NCBI RefSeq assembly: GCF_013299165.1 | Contig: NZ_JAAFKD010000026.1 | Location: 25,851 to 89,850, forward strand | Reading direction: 5' to 3' | From: Microcoleus sp. bin38.metabat.b11b12b14.051 | GTDB lineage: Bacteria > Cyanobacteriota > Cyanobacteriia > Cyanobacteriales > Microcoleaceae | Length of the DNA: 64,000 bases | Notes under the pieces: generated by a model | The model's input: the letters and a program-made list of their open reading frames with translations, nothing else | Databases searched by the model: none | Told to the model about the DNA's origin: nothing | Position numbers and translations under genes: made by a program | Shown: positions 45,952-56,279 of the stretch, one piece after another | Layout of the letters: each line of letters opens with the position of its first letter | How positions within the stretch are numbered: position 1 is the stretch's first letter

Positions 45952-46012
45952 GGTGCGTCGCTGCTAGATTGTCGATATTTAGTTCGGAATTTTTCGTGGC
46001 GACGCACCCTAC
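45952..46012. repeat. GGTGCGTC palindrome, copy B
   Basis: ggtgcgtcgc at the left and gcgacgcaccctac at the right frame a 61-base element in the non-coding stretch before livG. Its interior (tgctagattgtcgatattt) resembles copy D near 50150, which shows that these are true family members and not chance palindromes. Confidence 0.8.
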
Positions 46013-46101
46013 GACTAATGTTGCATTCGCAAAGAAAAATTGGTATAACAAAAACTACCCAAAATCACAAATTTGAGGCTCAAATCCTGATGTATTCAGA
46101 A

Positions 46102-46164
46102 AGGTGCGTGACGCCAGAGGCCTGCTAGACTCCGCCTAAATCTATTTGCAGTCACGCACCCTAC
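46102..46164. repeat. GGTGCGTGAC palindrome, copy C
   Basis: aaggtgcgtgac at the left and gtcacgcaccctac at the right; the core is acgcaccctac as in the other copies but the inner base pair pattern differs (gtgac instead of gtcgc). Copies A-C fill most of 45840-46203; no gene is seen there. Confidence 0.8.
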
Positions 46165-46203
46165 CGGAGAAGATCAAAACTAATATTAAGGAAACACACT
46201 AAA

Positions 46204-46983
46204 ATGTCACTATTAGAAGCACAACAACTTACAATGAGATTCGGCGGTTTGACTGCGGTCAACCAAGTTAGTTTAAGCTTGGAAAAAGGCTCGATCGCCA
46301 GTTTGATCGGCCCCAACGGTGCGGGAAAAACTACATTTTTTAATATGTTGACAGGTATCTACAAACCGAGTGCCGGTAACTTGTTGCTAGAAAACAAGAA
46401 TATCACCGGTTTACCACCCGATCGCCTGACAAGTTTCGGGATTGCTAGAACCTTTCAAAATATCCGCTTGTTTAACAACATGACTGTGCTGGATAATATT
46501 TTGGTAGGCAGACACAGCAGAATGAAGACAGGTTTGTTGGGTGCAATCCTCCGCCCTCCGACTGCGATCGCCGAGGAACGGGAAGCTAAAATAAAAGCCC
46601 TGAATATGCTGGATTTTGTCGGTTTAGGCGTGAAGAAAGCGCCGGAGTTGGCAAAAAACCTTTCCTACGGCGACCAGCGCAGATTGGAAATTGCCAGGGC
46701 TTTGGCTTCCGATCCGAAAGTGCTGCTGTTAGACGAACCGACGGCGGGGATGAACCCGAATGAAACGGCTGATTTAACTCGGTTTATTTACCGGATTCGC
46801 GATGAGTTGGAGTTGAGCATTTTGCTGATTGAACACGATATGAAGGTGGTGATGGGAATTAGCGATCGCGTGAGTGTGATGGAATACGGTACTAAAATTG
46901 CTGAGGGAACTCCCGCAGAAGTTCGCGCAAATCCTCGCGTGATTGAGGCATATTTGGGAAAAGAAGAAGATGCTAACGGGTAA
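46204..46983 (+). CDS. livG: Branched-chain/neutral amino acid ABC transporter ATPase, LivG family
   Basis: 259 aa with Walker A IGPNGAGKTTFFNMLTG, the LivG-type insert FGIARTFQNIRLFNNMTVLD and NILVGRH, signature ARxLSYGDQRRLEIARALAS (here NLSYGDQRRLEIARALAS), Walker B VLLLDEPTAGMNP and the switch histidine in IEHDMKVVM. It powers import together with LivF. In the Nat system it would be NatA. Ribosome site aagga lies 11-12 bases before ATG 46204. Length and motifs are normal. Confidence 0.93.
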   Translation: MSLLEAQQLTMRFGGLTAVNQVSLSLEKGSIASLIGPNGAGKTTFFNMLTGIYKPSAGNLLLENKNITGLPPDRLTSFGIARTFQNIRLFNNMTVLDNILVGRHSRMKTGLLGAILRPPTAIAEEREAKIKALNMLDFVGLGVKKAPELAKNLSYGDQRRLEIARALASDPKVLLLDEPTAGMNPNETADLTRFIYRIRDELELSILLIEHDMKVVMGISDRVSVMEYGTKIAEGTPAEVRANPRVIEAYLGKEEDANG

Positions 46984-47008
46984 TGGTTAGATTTGGCAAA
47001 AATAATAA

Positions 47009-47070
47009 GGACGCTGCTCAGAGCAACGTCCCACAATTTTTATTGTGGGAGGCTGCTCTGAGCAGCATCC
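47009..47070 (+). terminator. Long hairpin after livG
   Basis: ggacgctgctcagagca and then gtcccacaa (47009-47036) pair with ttgtgggaggctgctctgag and cagcatcc (47043-47070), leaving a T-rich loop. It starts 26 bases after livG's stop and would make a strong RNA stem, so it likely ends livG transcription. It may itself be an interspersed element. Confidence 0.6.
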
Positions 47071-47165
47071 TAAAATTTGATAGCAAAAACTTTTACAATC
47101 TTGTCTGTTATTGGGCGCCGACAGATAAGCGATATCATGTCCGGTCAATTGACCGCAATAAAGAA

Positions 47166-47357
47166 GGTTCGTAGTGCGGACTTCAGTCCGCAAAAAGCCA
47201 AACAAACAAGGTTCGTAGTGCGGACTTGGGTCCGCAAAAAGCCAAACAAACAAGGTTCGTAGTGCGGACTTGGGTCCGCAAAAAGCCAAACAAACAAGGT
47301 TCGTAGTGCGGACTTGGGTCCGCAAAAAGCAGAAAACCGAAGTCCGCCCTACGAACC
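47166..47357. repeat. Four 44-bp tandem units closed by an inverted end
   Basis: ggttcgtagtgcggactt followed by aaaaagccaaacaaacaa repeats with a period of 44 bases from 47166, 47210, 47254 and 47298. Each unit contains a small palindrome (gcggacttcagtccgc or gcggacttgggtccgc). The array ends with agtccgccctacgaacc (47341-47357), which is the inverse of the unit's beginning. This repeats the design of the array at 41179-41454. It is not a CRISPR: there are no spacers. Confidence 0.85.
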
Positions 47358-47422
47358 ATTTTTGCCCTCTTAATCAACCCGACGCGCTCTGAGGTGCTAC
47401 GGCTCGATATTCGGGATTTTTC

Positions 47423-48283
47423 CTAAACTTTTAATGGGGCCTCAGACAATTTATTCTTGAGTTTTCGCGCCCTGACTAACAATGCTAAAAACATTGTAGT
47501 ACCTAATATTGTGCTGGGTTCGGGAACTGCTTCTGCTCGTGCTTCTGCTTGTACTTCTGCGAGATTGTTCTTAATTTCTACTAATCTCAAGCTAGTGGCG
47601 CTCTCGAATGTTCGCGAATATCTCCAAGAAGTAAAGAAGAGGCTTTCTATTGTGTTTGCTTGTTGATAAGGTGGCCTCAAAGTTAACTTAATTGCGCTGA
47701 AATCGAAGTTTTTGCTGCTGCTGTATACGTTGCGAGTGAAGCCATCAGAAGAGTCTAAACTGCTGGTTATTTGGACAGAATCTAACAAAATGTTGGTAAC
47801 AGTGTCAATCAATCCAAAAAATATACTTCCCCTGGCGCTGGCGCGTTCCGATTGGCGGTTGTCAACTGATGAGAAAAGATTTAAATCTGTCTTAACAGCG
47901 AAGGAAAAAGTTTCTTTGGCGTCAATCTCGAAGTCGCCGATCACTGAGGCTTGGCTTTGGGCTAAACCTGCATAGTTGCTGCCGCTACCTGCGACTTCAC
48001 TCTTGGAGAGATTTTTTGCCAGCAATTCGTGACAGTTAGATATAAAAGCTGCATCAGCGTTGGCTTGGCTAATCACAACACCGTCGTTAGCTATTGTAGC
48101 AGTGTTAATGTCAGTAGATGTATCTGTCTCTGTGGGTCTGTGACTGAAGTTGTTAATGATTACTTGTGCGGTAGAACCTGCTATTGTGGCAGCATTGCTG
48201 GGCGCTATACCTACAGTCAAGCCAGTTACTAAAGGAGTTACTAATAAAAATGCGATTGCTCCGGTGCTGTGATTGAATTGCAT
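47423..48283 (-). CDS. Secreted protein with PEP-CTERM sorting signal
   Basis: 286 aa. A signal peptide (IAFLLVTPLVTGLTVGIAPS, cleaved about NAA) opens the protein. The C-terminus has VPEPSTILGTTMFLALLVRA followed by basic RKLKNK: the PEP motif, a membrane helix and a positive tail recognised by an exosortase. The body is Ser/Asn-rich with beta-strand character (TDLNLFSSVDNRQSERASAR, SSLDSSDGFTRNVYSS) and of unknown function. PEP-CTERM proteins in cyanobacteria go together with exopolysaccharide production, in line with the glycosyltransferase genes of the window. No exosortase is seen here. It is on the opposite strand between livG and livF. Confidence 0.87.
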   Translation of the reverse strand: MQFNHSTGAIAFLLVTPLVTGLTVGIAPSNAATIAGSTAQVIINNFSHRPTETDTSTDINTATIANDGVVISQANADAAFISNCHELLAKNLSKSEVAGSGSNYAGLAQSQASVIGDFEIDAKETFSFAVKTDLNLFSSVDNRQSERASARGSIFFGLIDTVTNILLDSVQITSSLDSSDGFTRNVYSSSKNFDFSAIKLTLRPPYQQANTIESLFFTSWRYSRTFESATSLRLVEIKNNLAEVQAEARAEAVPEPSTILGTTMFLALLVRARKLKNKLSEAPLKV

Positions 48284-48604
48284 GATAAATTTCCTTAAAT
48301 TTGCAGAATTTATTCTGCTGTTTTTTTTTGTGATTTATAGCGGTTGGTTTCCCTTACGTATTCATACTATCTCTTTACTTAGAGATAGTTGTAAAGTTAC
48401 TGTCAAGAAATCCTTTGTTTGATTAAAAGTTCTGTAAAGTTGGCGGCAACAACTTCTGAAAATACATAGTATTCGAGCGATCGCTGAGTGTTGATTTAAG
48501 TAAAAATACTGCTTAGTCTAAAAAAGGTTTTTTTTAAATAAATGCAATAAAAATTTATAATGAGTCGGGATAATATAACAAAGCACAAAGCAGAAAGAGT
48601 AATT
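48284..48604. other. Intergenic region before livF
   Basis: AT-rich, with promoters for two divergent genes. A tataat-like ttataat at 48554-48560 fits a -10 box for livF, but no clear -35 is seen. No other gene. Confidence 0.4.
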
Positions 48605-49312
48605 ATGTTGGAAATCAAAGACATTCACACGTACTACGGAAATATCCACGCTCTCAAAGGAGTATCGCTCACAGTCTCGCAGGGAGAAGTTGTGACATTA
48701 ATTGGTAGCAACGGGGCGGGGAAGACTACCACTCTCCGCACGATTCAAGGATTGCTGCGCCCACGCAGCGGCACTGTATTATTTGAGGGTAAGCCTTTGG
48801 AATCGCTGTCTACAGAGGCGATCGTCCGTTTGGGCATTTCTCAAAGCCCAGAAGGGCGGCTGATTTTTCCGCGCATGACTGTACAAGAAAACCTGGAAAT
48901 GGGTGCTTATCTGCGTAACGATACTCTCGGTATCAAGTCGGATATGGAAAAAGCTTTAAATTTATTCCCACGTTTGCGAGAAAGAATTAGTCAAAAAGGG
49001 GGAACTCTCAGCGGGGGGGAACAGCAAATGTTGGCGATCGCCCGCGCTTTGATGTCGCGCCCCCGTTTGCTGTTATTGGACGAGCCGAGTATGGGCTTGG
49101 CGCCGATGCTAGTGAGTCAAATTTTTGCGATCGTCCGCGATATTAATGCTCAAGGAACAACTATTTTACTGGTGGAACAAAACGCCCGCATGGCTTTAAG
49201 TGTAGCCCACCGCGGCTATGTGATCCAAACTGGTGAGGTTGTAGTCGCCGGTAGTGCTAGCGATTTGCAGTCAAATGAAACTGTTCGCAAAGCATATTTA
49301 GGTGAGAGTTAA
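48605..49312 (+). CDS. livF: Branched-chain/neutral amino acid ABC transporter ATPase, LivF family
   Basis: 235 aa starting MLEIKDIHTYYGNIHALKGV, as usual for LivF. Walker A LIGSNGAGKTTTLRTIQGLL, signature KGGTLSGGEQQMLAIARALM, Walker B LLLLDEPSMGLAPMLV and the switch His position occupied by Gln in LVEQNARMAL, normal for LivF. It completes the transporter (NatE in the N-I system) about 1.6 kb after livG. The frame is open to 48560; ATG 48605 is chosen since it matches the family start. Confidence 0.92.
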   Translation: MLEIKDIHTYYGNIHALKGVSLTVSQGEVVTLIGSNGAGKTTTLRTIQGLLRPRSGTVLFEGKPLESLSTEAIVRLGISQSPEGRLIFPRMTVQENLEMGAYLRNDTLGIKSDMEKALNLFPRLRERISQKGGTLSGGEQQMLAIARALMSRPRLLLLDEPSMGLAPMLVSQIFAIVRDINAQGTTILLVEQNARMALSVAHRGYVIQTGEVVVAGSASDLQSNETVRKAYLGES

Positions 49313-49417
49313 ATATGGCATTGGGAATTGGGTAGTCTCCGTTTAGGCAATGATAATTATGTGTTATTTTGACAAGATAATAGCAGCATTTTGAAGTTCA
49401 TTCTGGAGTAATAAACT

Positions 49418-50035
49418 ATGTCTATGATGACCGAAGCTCTTGAGCGAATCAGTATTTACTGTCATCTCAGCAAGCCAGATAGACGCAGAGAAGAAATTGA
49501 AAGAGAACTCAGTTTTTTCCCACTTCAGCTATCTGATGAAGTATATGAATTTTATCAGTGGGCCGGCGCACCTGTAGGTATGACGTATGATTCCGATGGT
49601 TCATACAGTAATCCTACATATTCCTGTGCGCTGGAGAGATTTTTAGGAAACGCCTGTGACTTAGCTCATTGGCTGTCTATTGAGGAGGCAGAAAGATATT
49701 ATTCTTCATCTATTAATGATTCAAAGTATCTCCCATTTGTTTCCTATGAGAATGGCTGGCTAGCCATTGCTGGTTCGGAAACACAGGTTGCAAACTCACC
49801 TGTGATACAAAGAGAAGATCGTGACTTTTTATGGTTTCCTAGTTTAACCAACATGATGTTAGCGATCGCCGAGTCTTTGGAAACAGTTGGAACTATATGG
49901 CCAGGAGTAACTGGTTATCATGATGAAGATTATGCAACCAACAAATACCACCAAAGAATTCAACAACAAGAAATGCAAGTGGATGCAATTGCTAAAAAGT
50001 ACGGCTCCCCTAGAGGGATAATTATTACCAACTAA
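49418..50035 (+). CDS. SMI1/KNR4 (SUKH)-family protein
   Basis: 205 aa. Early residues REEIERELSFFPLQLSDEVY and EFYQWAGAPVGM match the start of the SMI1/KNR4 fold; LSIEEAERYYSS and YLPFVSYENGWLAIAGS are the following strand block, and a Trp-Phe-Pro (FLWFPSLTNMMLAIAESLE) strand-helix closes it. SUKH proteins often protect against contact-dependent toxins, but many stand alone with unknown tasks; no toxin gene is next to it. The ribosome site ggag is 10 bases before ATG 49418. Confidence 0.82.
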   Translation: MSMMTEALERISIYCHLSKPDRRREEIERELSFFPLQLSDEVYEFYQWAGAPVGMTYDSDGSYSNPTYSCALERFLGNACDLAHWLSIEEAERYYSSSINDSKYLPFVSYENGWLAIAGSETQVANSPVIQREDRDFLWFPSLTNMMLAIAESLETVGTIWPGVTGYHDEDYATNKYHQRIQQQEMQVDAIAKKYGSPRGIIITN

Positions 50036-50138
50036 TTCTATTGATTCAACAGTCTTAATATCGTTTCCCAGAAATATTGAAAGAATCATTAGTATTGGGC
50101 GAGATGCAGCGGAGGGTTTTTACGAACTCTGTTTGTCA

Positions 50139-50199
50139 GGTGCGTCGCTATTACATTGTCTATTTTTCTGGGGAAGTTAAGGGTGGCGACGCACCCTAC
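50139..50199. repeat. GGTGCGTC palindrome, copy D
   Basis: ggtgcgtcgc at the left and gcgacgcaccctac at the right, interior ttacattgtctatttttc like copy B. It is followed at 50206-50257 by several copies of aatgaccaatgac / aaatgac words. Neither contains a gene. Confidence 0.8.
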
Positions 50200-50257
50200 A
50201 GCTCATAACTAATGACCAATGACAAATGACAAATGACCAATGACAAATGACAAATGA

Positions 50258-53200
50258 CTAATTCTCGATTTCCGATCGCAACTTCCCCGTTTCCAATTCC
50301 GTTTCAAAAGCCGTCCGCACCTTTTCCCACTCTGCTTGGGCTTTTGACAGGCGATCGCGCGCGGTACGTGCATCAAAAACCTGTTCCCCTCCAGACTCAA
50401 CCGCCACGCGGCCCATCAACTCCAACTCCTTGCATACTTCCGAAAAAGACACCGCTCCTAAATTGGCGCTGCTCGACTTCAGCGTGTGAGAAGCCAGCTT
50501 CAAACTGTCAGCATCGCCCAGATAAATAGCCTCCTTAATTGTTTCTAAATGCTGCTGTGCGTCTAACAAATATATCTTAATCAACTCCCCCAAAAAATCT
50601 GGATCGTCTTCATCGTCTAGCTCGCGGAGGTTGTGCAAAATATCAAAATCAATCGGTGAATTTTCTCCCGGTTCAATGCTCGAAGATTCAGCAGCACCAC
50701 TGCCAACTTTGTCAGAAATAGCTGGATTTTTTGGCTCAGTAACGGTATTCAATTCATCCCGATGCAGAGGTTGGCACTTGCTGAGGGCGATCGCCAACTC
50801 TTCCCGGCGCACCGGCTTAGTAATATAATCGTCCATACCTGCTGCCAGACACTTTTCGCGATCGCCCTGCATCGCATTAGCCGTCATCGCAATAATTCTC
50901 GGCTTCTGATTAGCTGGCCATTCCCGACAAATGCGGCGCGTAGCTTCCAAGCCGTCCATCTCCGGCATTTGCACGTCCATCAGCACAACATCGTAAGATT
51001 GCCGCTTGCACGCCTCCAAAACCTCCAAGCCATTAGCCGCAATATCGGCCCGATATCCGATCCTGTCGAGCAAATGCGTAGCGACTTTTTGATTAACCAC
51101 ATTGTCCTCTGCTAACAAAATCCGAATCTGAGTAGAATTAGCTGCATCGCGCGTGATAGAATTGCTCGCAACCTGCCTCAAAACCGCAGGCGTCCGCTGC
51201 GCGCGGTGCTGTTCTTGAGAATTTTCAAAATACTTCAATCCCGAAGTCAAAGTCGCCACATTTGAAATTTCTCCTTTGCCGCTTCGGCCAGCAACATATC
51301 CAAAAACTTGCAGCAATACATTATAAAATTGCGACTGTTTTAGAGGCTTAGTTAAAAAAGCCGAAAAATGTACTTCTGTAGTTTCCAGTTTTTTCCAAAC
51401 TTCCGCTTTGCTCAAATAAGTAAACAGCACCAAAGGTAGCGTCACTTTGCGAGGGTTTTTAACTTTGATGACATTGGGATTTAGCGCGACGCTGCTAGAC
51501 AAACTGCTCAACTCCAATGAACGAATCTGCACGGCCAAAGCCACACCGTCCATATCTGGTAGATTCATTGCCAAAATAGCCAAATCGATCGCGGAGTTTT
51601 CTTTGATGACTTCCAAAGCCTCGGCACCGTCCGTTACAGCCACGGGTATCATGCCCCAAGCCTGGGCCTGCCGGATCAAAACTTGCCGGTTAATGGCATG
51701 ATTTTCGACAATTAACAAACGCTTACCAGCAGCAAATTCCGGCAGTTTTTCCTCAGTTGTCCTTTGATTAGCTTCAGCAATCACCGTGAAATAGAAAATC
51801 GAACCAGCTCCCGTTACCGACGGCGCCGAAAATCCCGCAGGTGGGGTTCCCGCAATACTTTGTCCGATCGCAGAAAGTGCGTGTCCAGACTTAAAATTTG
51901 CCGGAGACACCTGACTGACAACCCACATTTTGCCCCCCATCATATCGCTCAAACGCTGGCTGATAGCAAGTCCCAAACCCGTCCCGCCGTAATGTCGCGT
52001 TGTCGAAGCATCCACCTGCGAAAAAGCCTTAAACAGGCGATCCATGCGATCGGGCGGAATACCAATTCCCGTATCTTGGACTGCAAATTGAATCTCATAT
52101 TGTCTGCTATCTGCCGCTTCTTCCTGGTTTTTTGCTAGCGATGGCGTCTCAATAATATTGATTGCTTTTGGCTGACTCTTAGCAGCTACTTCGTTAATTT
52201 TTATAGCTGTACAACAGACCACAATTTCTCCCGATTCGGTAAATTTAACTGCATTTGCCAGCAAATTTACTAAAATTTGGCGCAGCCTCGTGACATCTCC
52301 TAAAATATTTTTAGGAACAGAATCATCAATAAAGTAAGCCAACTCTAAACCTTTTTCCGACGCTCTAGGAGCCAGCAATTCCAGAGATTCTTCTATACAG
52401 TTTTGCAGGTCGAAGGGGCTGCGTTCCAAATCCATTTTGCCGGATTCAATCTTGGAAAAGTCGAGGATATCGTTAATAATAGTCAGCAAAGCATCGCCGC
52501 TGGTGCGAATTGTCTCCACAAAATCCCGCTGTTCTGGAGTTAATTGCATATCTAGCAGCAAACCCGTCATCCCGATTACTGCATTCATCGGAGTGCGGAT
52601 TTCGTGACTCATGGTTGCTAAAAATTCACTTTTAGCTTTGTTAGCAACTTCCGCTGCTTCTCGGGCTTGCTCCAAAGCTTCATTTTGCTCTGCTAGCTGT
52701 CGCTGTCGCTGAACTTCTGTTTCTAGAAGTTGTGCTTGAGCTAAGGTGATTCCGACTTGAGCGGCAACATCTTCTAATAGTTCAATTTCGTCGGGAGTCC
52801 ACTGGCGAGTTGCATCGCACTGGTGCAAAGTAATAATTCCATTCGGCTCTCCTTGATAGGAAGTGCGAACCGCTAACATAGATTTTAATCCGATGCGGCG
52901 GCACATGGGCACGGAAGATTCTAGCAAAGGATCGGCAAACACATCGGGAGATGCCAGGGCTATATCTTCAGCGAGTAGTTTTTCGGTGTAGGGGTTGTAA
53001 GTGACAGAAAGTTCTAAATCTAAAGCCGATTCGTGACCTGGTTCTAAGTATTCTGCGACGCAAGGAAGGTGGGGATAAGGTTGGGAAAGATAGGTGTGAA
53101 TTGTGCAGCGATTGACGCCGAATACGCGCCCGATTTGGGTGGCGGTAGTCTGAAAAATTTCTTGAGTGTCTAATGTCGATCGCACTTTTTGAGTGATTTG

Positions 53201-55753
53201 TTTGAGCAGTAACACGCGCTGGTACTGACGCTCCAAAGTTCGCTCTCGCTCTTCGCGGGCAATTTCCGCGCCGATGTAATTCCCCATCAACTTTAAAATT
53301 TCAAAATTCAGCGGTTTTAAAGGAGGTTTAGCGGTGCGGGAAGTAAAGCTCAAAGTGCCAAAAATTCGCCCTTGCACGATTACCCGCGTGCCGACAAACG
53401 CCTCTAACCTCCGCACTGCGTAAGCGGGGTGCTTGCGCCACTCAGTAGTCCCGGCTGATTCGATCGAAATAGGTTCGATCGATCGCAAAACCTCTCGCTC
53501 GAAGGTTCTGCTCAAAGAAAAACCGTCTCCTTTAGCAAATCCGAAGGGAAAATCCGACGGTACGTAAGCTGCGAGCACCTCGTAGCGATCGCCCAAAACC
53601 CTGCCCAACAGCCCGATATCCATCCCAAACTGACTGCAACCCATCGCCAGCAACCGGGCTGTTCGCTCGTCAAAAGAGCCGGACGATCCCACCATTACCT
53701 CGTAGAGTGATCGAATTGCCCGCTCGCTTTCCCGCAGTTCCTCAACTGCTTCGACGCGGTTACAGACATCGTGCAAAGTCCCTAAAATCCCCACTATTTC
53801 CCCTTGGGCATTCATCCGGACTTGGGCAAAAAATTCTACCGCCACAAACCCCGAATTCGGATGAATGCCCAATTCATTTTTGGGCGACTCCGAGTTATAT
53901 TTAAATCGCAGTTCTCGGCGATAAAATTCCGACTTTGATGACAGCAAAGACTCTAATAAATTCACACATTGCTGTCGCTCATCTGGATGCACCCAATCTA
54001 AAAAATTAGTGGTCAAACTTTCGGCAACCGAAAAACCCGTGATTTCAGTCCAAGCGCGGTTGAGGAATGTCCAAATCCCCGCCGCATCCATCTGAAAAAT
54101 GACTGTTGCTTTCAAAGAGTCAAATACTTGCAATTGCTCCTGATCGCGATCGCAGTTTTTGAGTTCTAACTGCTTGTTTGGAGTAATCTCTGTGTGAGTG
54201 CCGACCAAGCGCAGCGGTTTGCCTGCTGCGCTACGCAAAACTTGACCCCGGTTCAGCACCCAAACAGTGCTGCCGTCTTTGCCATACATCCGATATTCTG
54301 CTGCAAAATCCGCTGTCTTTTGTGCGAAGTGATCTTCTAAAGCTGCCTTTACTCCGTCAATGTCTTCGCGGTGGATGCGACTCCACCATTCCGATCGGCG
54401 ATTAGAAATTTCCCCTGCTTGGTAGCCCAGCATTTCTTGCCACCGCGCCGAATAAAAAAACTCATCAGTTTCGAGATTCCAATCCCAAATTCCCTGATTG
54501 TTGACAGCAGCGGGGAGATTTGGGGGGGGCACGAAATTGTTTTGAGAAATTTCCTCCCTCAGGTGGCGATTGGCTGCCGGAAGCTGTATTTTGGCTGAGA
54601 GTCTTTTGTATTGGGCGTTGCTAGATTCTAGCTGGCGCTGCAAAGCCATCAAGCCCGAATGCAGGGATTTTGCATCCAGGGCTTGTAACAGGATAGTTTT
54701 AGGGTTGACAATCCCGATCGGTTGACTGCTTTCGTTGATGACTAATAAAGGTAACTGGCAGTAGTTTTTTTGCAGTAGGGTGAGGGCTGCTTCGAGAGTA
54801 GAGTGCGATCGTACCAGCGGCGGCGAACTGCTACAAATCGCTCCCGCTTTAATTCTGTTGGAATCTCTGTCTAGGGCCTGCAACTGTACGAGATCCTGCG
54901 AACTTACCACCCCAACCAGTTTGTGGAGGTTGGGATTTGTAAATTTGGAATTGTTAGCATTCGTCGAGTTTTGTTCGGGGGTTTCAGTGATTAATACATA
55001 ACTAACATTGTGTCGGAACATCAGTTGCGCCAAGTAGCGAACCGAAGAAGTAGCAGGAGCGTGAATTATTCGCGAGGTGGCGATTTGAGGGATTTGAGAA
55101 AGTTTAATTAAACTCGCCGGCAGCTCTAATTTCGGATGCAAAATTGGCTGTGGCGGAGGAAACGCGAAGGCTGCCGCAGGTGTCCCAGCACTGCTGACTT
55201 TCTGCGTCAGTGGCCCGATTTCCTGCAACAGTTTCACGAAGCTTTGAGAGCTAATTAAACCGACAAGTTCCTCAGCATCGCTGACGATGGGCAAATGGCC
55301 GATCTGATTTTTTTCCAGCAGATTTGCTAATGCAAAAAAGTCGGGGATTTCCGCTTCTCGCGCTACAGTTACAGTTCTGATCATGATTTGCTCGATCGCA
55401 AATCCCTTCAAAGCAGCGCCGATCGAACTTAGCTGTACAACATCTCGGGCTGTAAAAATCCCCAGCACCGTCTGGCCACCGGGATAGTCTGCTTTTGAGC
55501 CGTTGAGACTGGGCCCATTGACGGATGGCTGTACCGCACGCGGTAGGCCGTTAAAGAAACCCGAGTTGGCCCGCCATTGTGGGGAAGTCCCATTTGTGGG
55601 ATTTCCCAGTTGCAAATTCCCGCGCGGTTCCACCACGAGGACGCAACTGGCTCCTGTGCTGCTCATCAGCTCGATCGCCTCTTCTATGGGCGTCCCAGGG
55701 GTGACGGTGAGGGGATTGCGGTTGATGACCTGACTGAGAGAGGGAATAAACAT
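50258..55753 (-). CDS. Giant hybrid sensor histidine kinase (CBS-PAS-GAF-HK-REC-REC-Hpt)
   Basis: About 1831 aa. Domains (my numbering): CBS pairs with an inserted low-complexity loop, 1-360; PAS with PAC ([20 protein letters not shown]) about 420-540; second PAS about 545-690; two GAF about 700-1030; HisKA with the phospho-His in [13 protein letters not shown]1050; HATPase with N, G1 and G2 boxes ([32 protein letters not shown]); first receiver about 1345-1490; second receiver with [11 protein letters not shown]1593; Hpt with ASHTLKSS, H1756. The first receiver has Ala where Asp should be ([10 protein letters not shown]) and is thus a pseudo-receiver. It is soluble, without membrane segments. 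The upstream frame opens to 55981 but ATG 55753 starts the CBS domain. Confidence 0.92.
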   Translation of the reverse strand: MFIPSLSQVINRNPLTVTPGTPIEEAIELMSSTGASCVLVVEPRGNLQLGNPTNGTSPQWRANSGFFNGLPRAVQPSVNGPSLNGSKADYPGGQTVLGIFTARDVVQLSSIGAALKGFAIEQIMIRTVTVAREAEIPDFFALANLLEKNQIGHLPIVSDAEELVGLISSQSFVKLLQEIGPLTQKVSSAGTPAAAFAFPPPQPILHPKLELPASLIKLSQIPQIATSRIIHAPATSSVRYLAQLMFRHNVSYVLITETPEQNSTNANNSKFTNPNLHKLVGVVSSQDLVQLQALDRDSNRIKAGAICSSSPPLVRSHSTLEAALTLLQKNYCQLPLLVINESSQPIGIVNPKTILLQALDAKSLHSGLMALQRQLESSNAQYKRLSAKIQLPAANRHLREEISQNNFVPPPNLPAAVNNQGIWDWNLETDEFFYSARWQEMLGYQAGEISNRRSEWWSRIHREDIDGVKAALEDHFAQKTADFAAEYRMYGKDGSTVWVLNRGQVLRSAAGKPLRLVGTHTEITPNKQLELKNCDRDQEQLQVFDSLKATVIFQMDAAGIWTFLNRAWTEITGFSVAESLTTNFLDWVHPDERQQCVNLLESLLSSKSEFYRRELRFKYNSESPKNELGIHPNSGFVAVEFFAQVRMNAQGEIVGILGTLHDVCNRVEAVEELRESERAIRSLYEVMVGSSGSFDERTARLLAMGCSQFGMDIGLLGRVLGDRYEVLAAYVPSDFPFGFAKGDGFSLSRTFEREVLRSIEPISIESAGTTEWRKHPAYAVRRLEAFVGTRVIVQGRIFGTLSFTSRTAKPPLKPLNFEILKLMGNYIGAEIAREERERTLERQYQRVLLLKQITQKVRSTLDTQEIFQTTATQIGRVFGVNRCTIHTYLSQPYPHLPCVAEYLEPGHESALDLELSVTYNPYTEKLLAEDIALASPDVFADPLLESSVPMCRRIGLKSMLAVRTSYQGEPNGIITLHQCDATRQWTPDEIELLEDVAAQVGITLAQAQLLETEVQRQRQLAEQNEALEQAREAAEVANKAKSEFLATMSHEIRTPMNAVIGMTGLLLDMQLTPEQRDFVETIRTSGDALLTIINDILDFSKIESGKMDLERSPFDLQNCIEESLELLAPRASEKGLELAYFIDDSVPKNILGDVTRLRQILVNLLANAVKFTESGEIVVCCTAIKINEVAAKSQPKAINIIETPSLAKNQEEAADSRQYEIQFAVQDTGIGIPPDRMDRLFKAFSQVDASTTRHYGGTGLGLAISQRLSDMMGGKMWVVSQVSPANFKSGHALSAIGQSIAGTPPAGFSAPSVTGAGSIFYFTVIAEANQRTTEEKLPEFAAGKRLLIVENHAINRQVLIRQAQAWGMIPVAVTDGAEALEVIKENSAIDLAILAMNLPDMDGVALAVQIRSLELSSLSSSVALNPNVIKVKNPRKVTLPLVLFTYLSKAEVWKKLETTEVHFSAFLTKPLKQSQFYNVLLQVFGYVAGRSGKGEISNVATLTSGLKYFENSQEQHRAQRTPAVLRQVASNSITRDAANSTQIRILLAEDNVVNQKVATHLLDRIGYRADIAANGLEVLEACKRQSYDVVLMDVQMPEMDGLEATRRICREWPANQKPRIIAMTANAMQGDREKCLAAGMDDYITKPVRREELAIALSKCQPLHRDELNTVTEPKNPAISDKVGSGAAESSSIEPGENSPIDFDILHNLRELDDEDDPDFLGELIKIYLLDAQQHLETIKEAIYLGDADSLKLASHTLKSSSANLGAVSFSEVCKELELMGRVAVESGGEQVFDARTARDRLSKAQAEWEKVRTAFETELETGKLRSEIEN

Positions 55754-56279
55754 CAGGGGGCATGAGAATGATATTTGTTGGAAAAACCCGCACGCGGGCA
55801 GCAGGTTGATTGAGAGGCTTTGCCCGCGAGGTTTCCTGTGCGCGCTCAAAGTTTCTGTACGATTACACTCACCCCTAGTTCTAGCATCTTGACATTTAAA
55901 ATTAATTCTGTGCCAAATCCTGACGATTGACAGGTAATGACAAGTCAGAACCAATGCTATCTGACAGAGGGCCCACATCAAGGCCCGTCGGCTGTTCCTC
56001 GGCTGGGGGGTGCGGCACTAGGTGAGGCGAGCAAGAATTTCTGTGATTGTCCAGACGGCACCCTACTTTCTCGCCCTCAACCAAACTCTCGCTCGGATTC
56101 TGTTGGAGGCAAGATACCTACACGCTACCAATTTACCAGCCGCAGGACGGGTATCACAAGATGACCATTTAGGTTTTTCAACTGTCGGATTGGGGATTGC
56201 TGGGCCCCACAGGCAAAAAATAATTGCAATTGTAACTAATTATATGTTATCCCAATTCTGACTCCTTACGATTTTAGAT
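55754..56279. other. Intergenic region between two minus-strand genes
   Basis: About 520 bases, upstream of the kinase and downstream of the glycoside-hydrolase-like gene. Open frames on both strands are short and not protein-like. Promoter for the kinase is expected here; none is clear. Confidence 0.4.

Noticed and set aside
46987..47377. Frames such as 112 aa with repeated RTTNLVCLAFCGPKSAL
   Set aside because: Products of the 44-bp tandem array, not genes.
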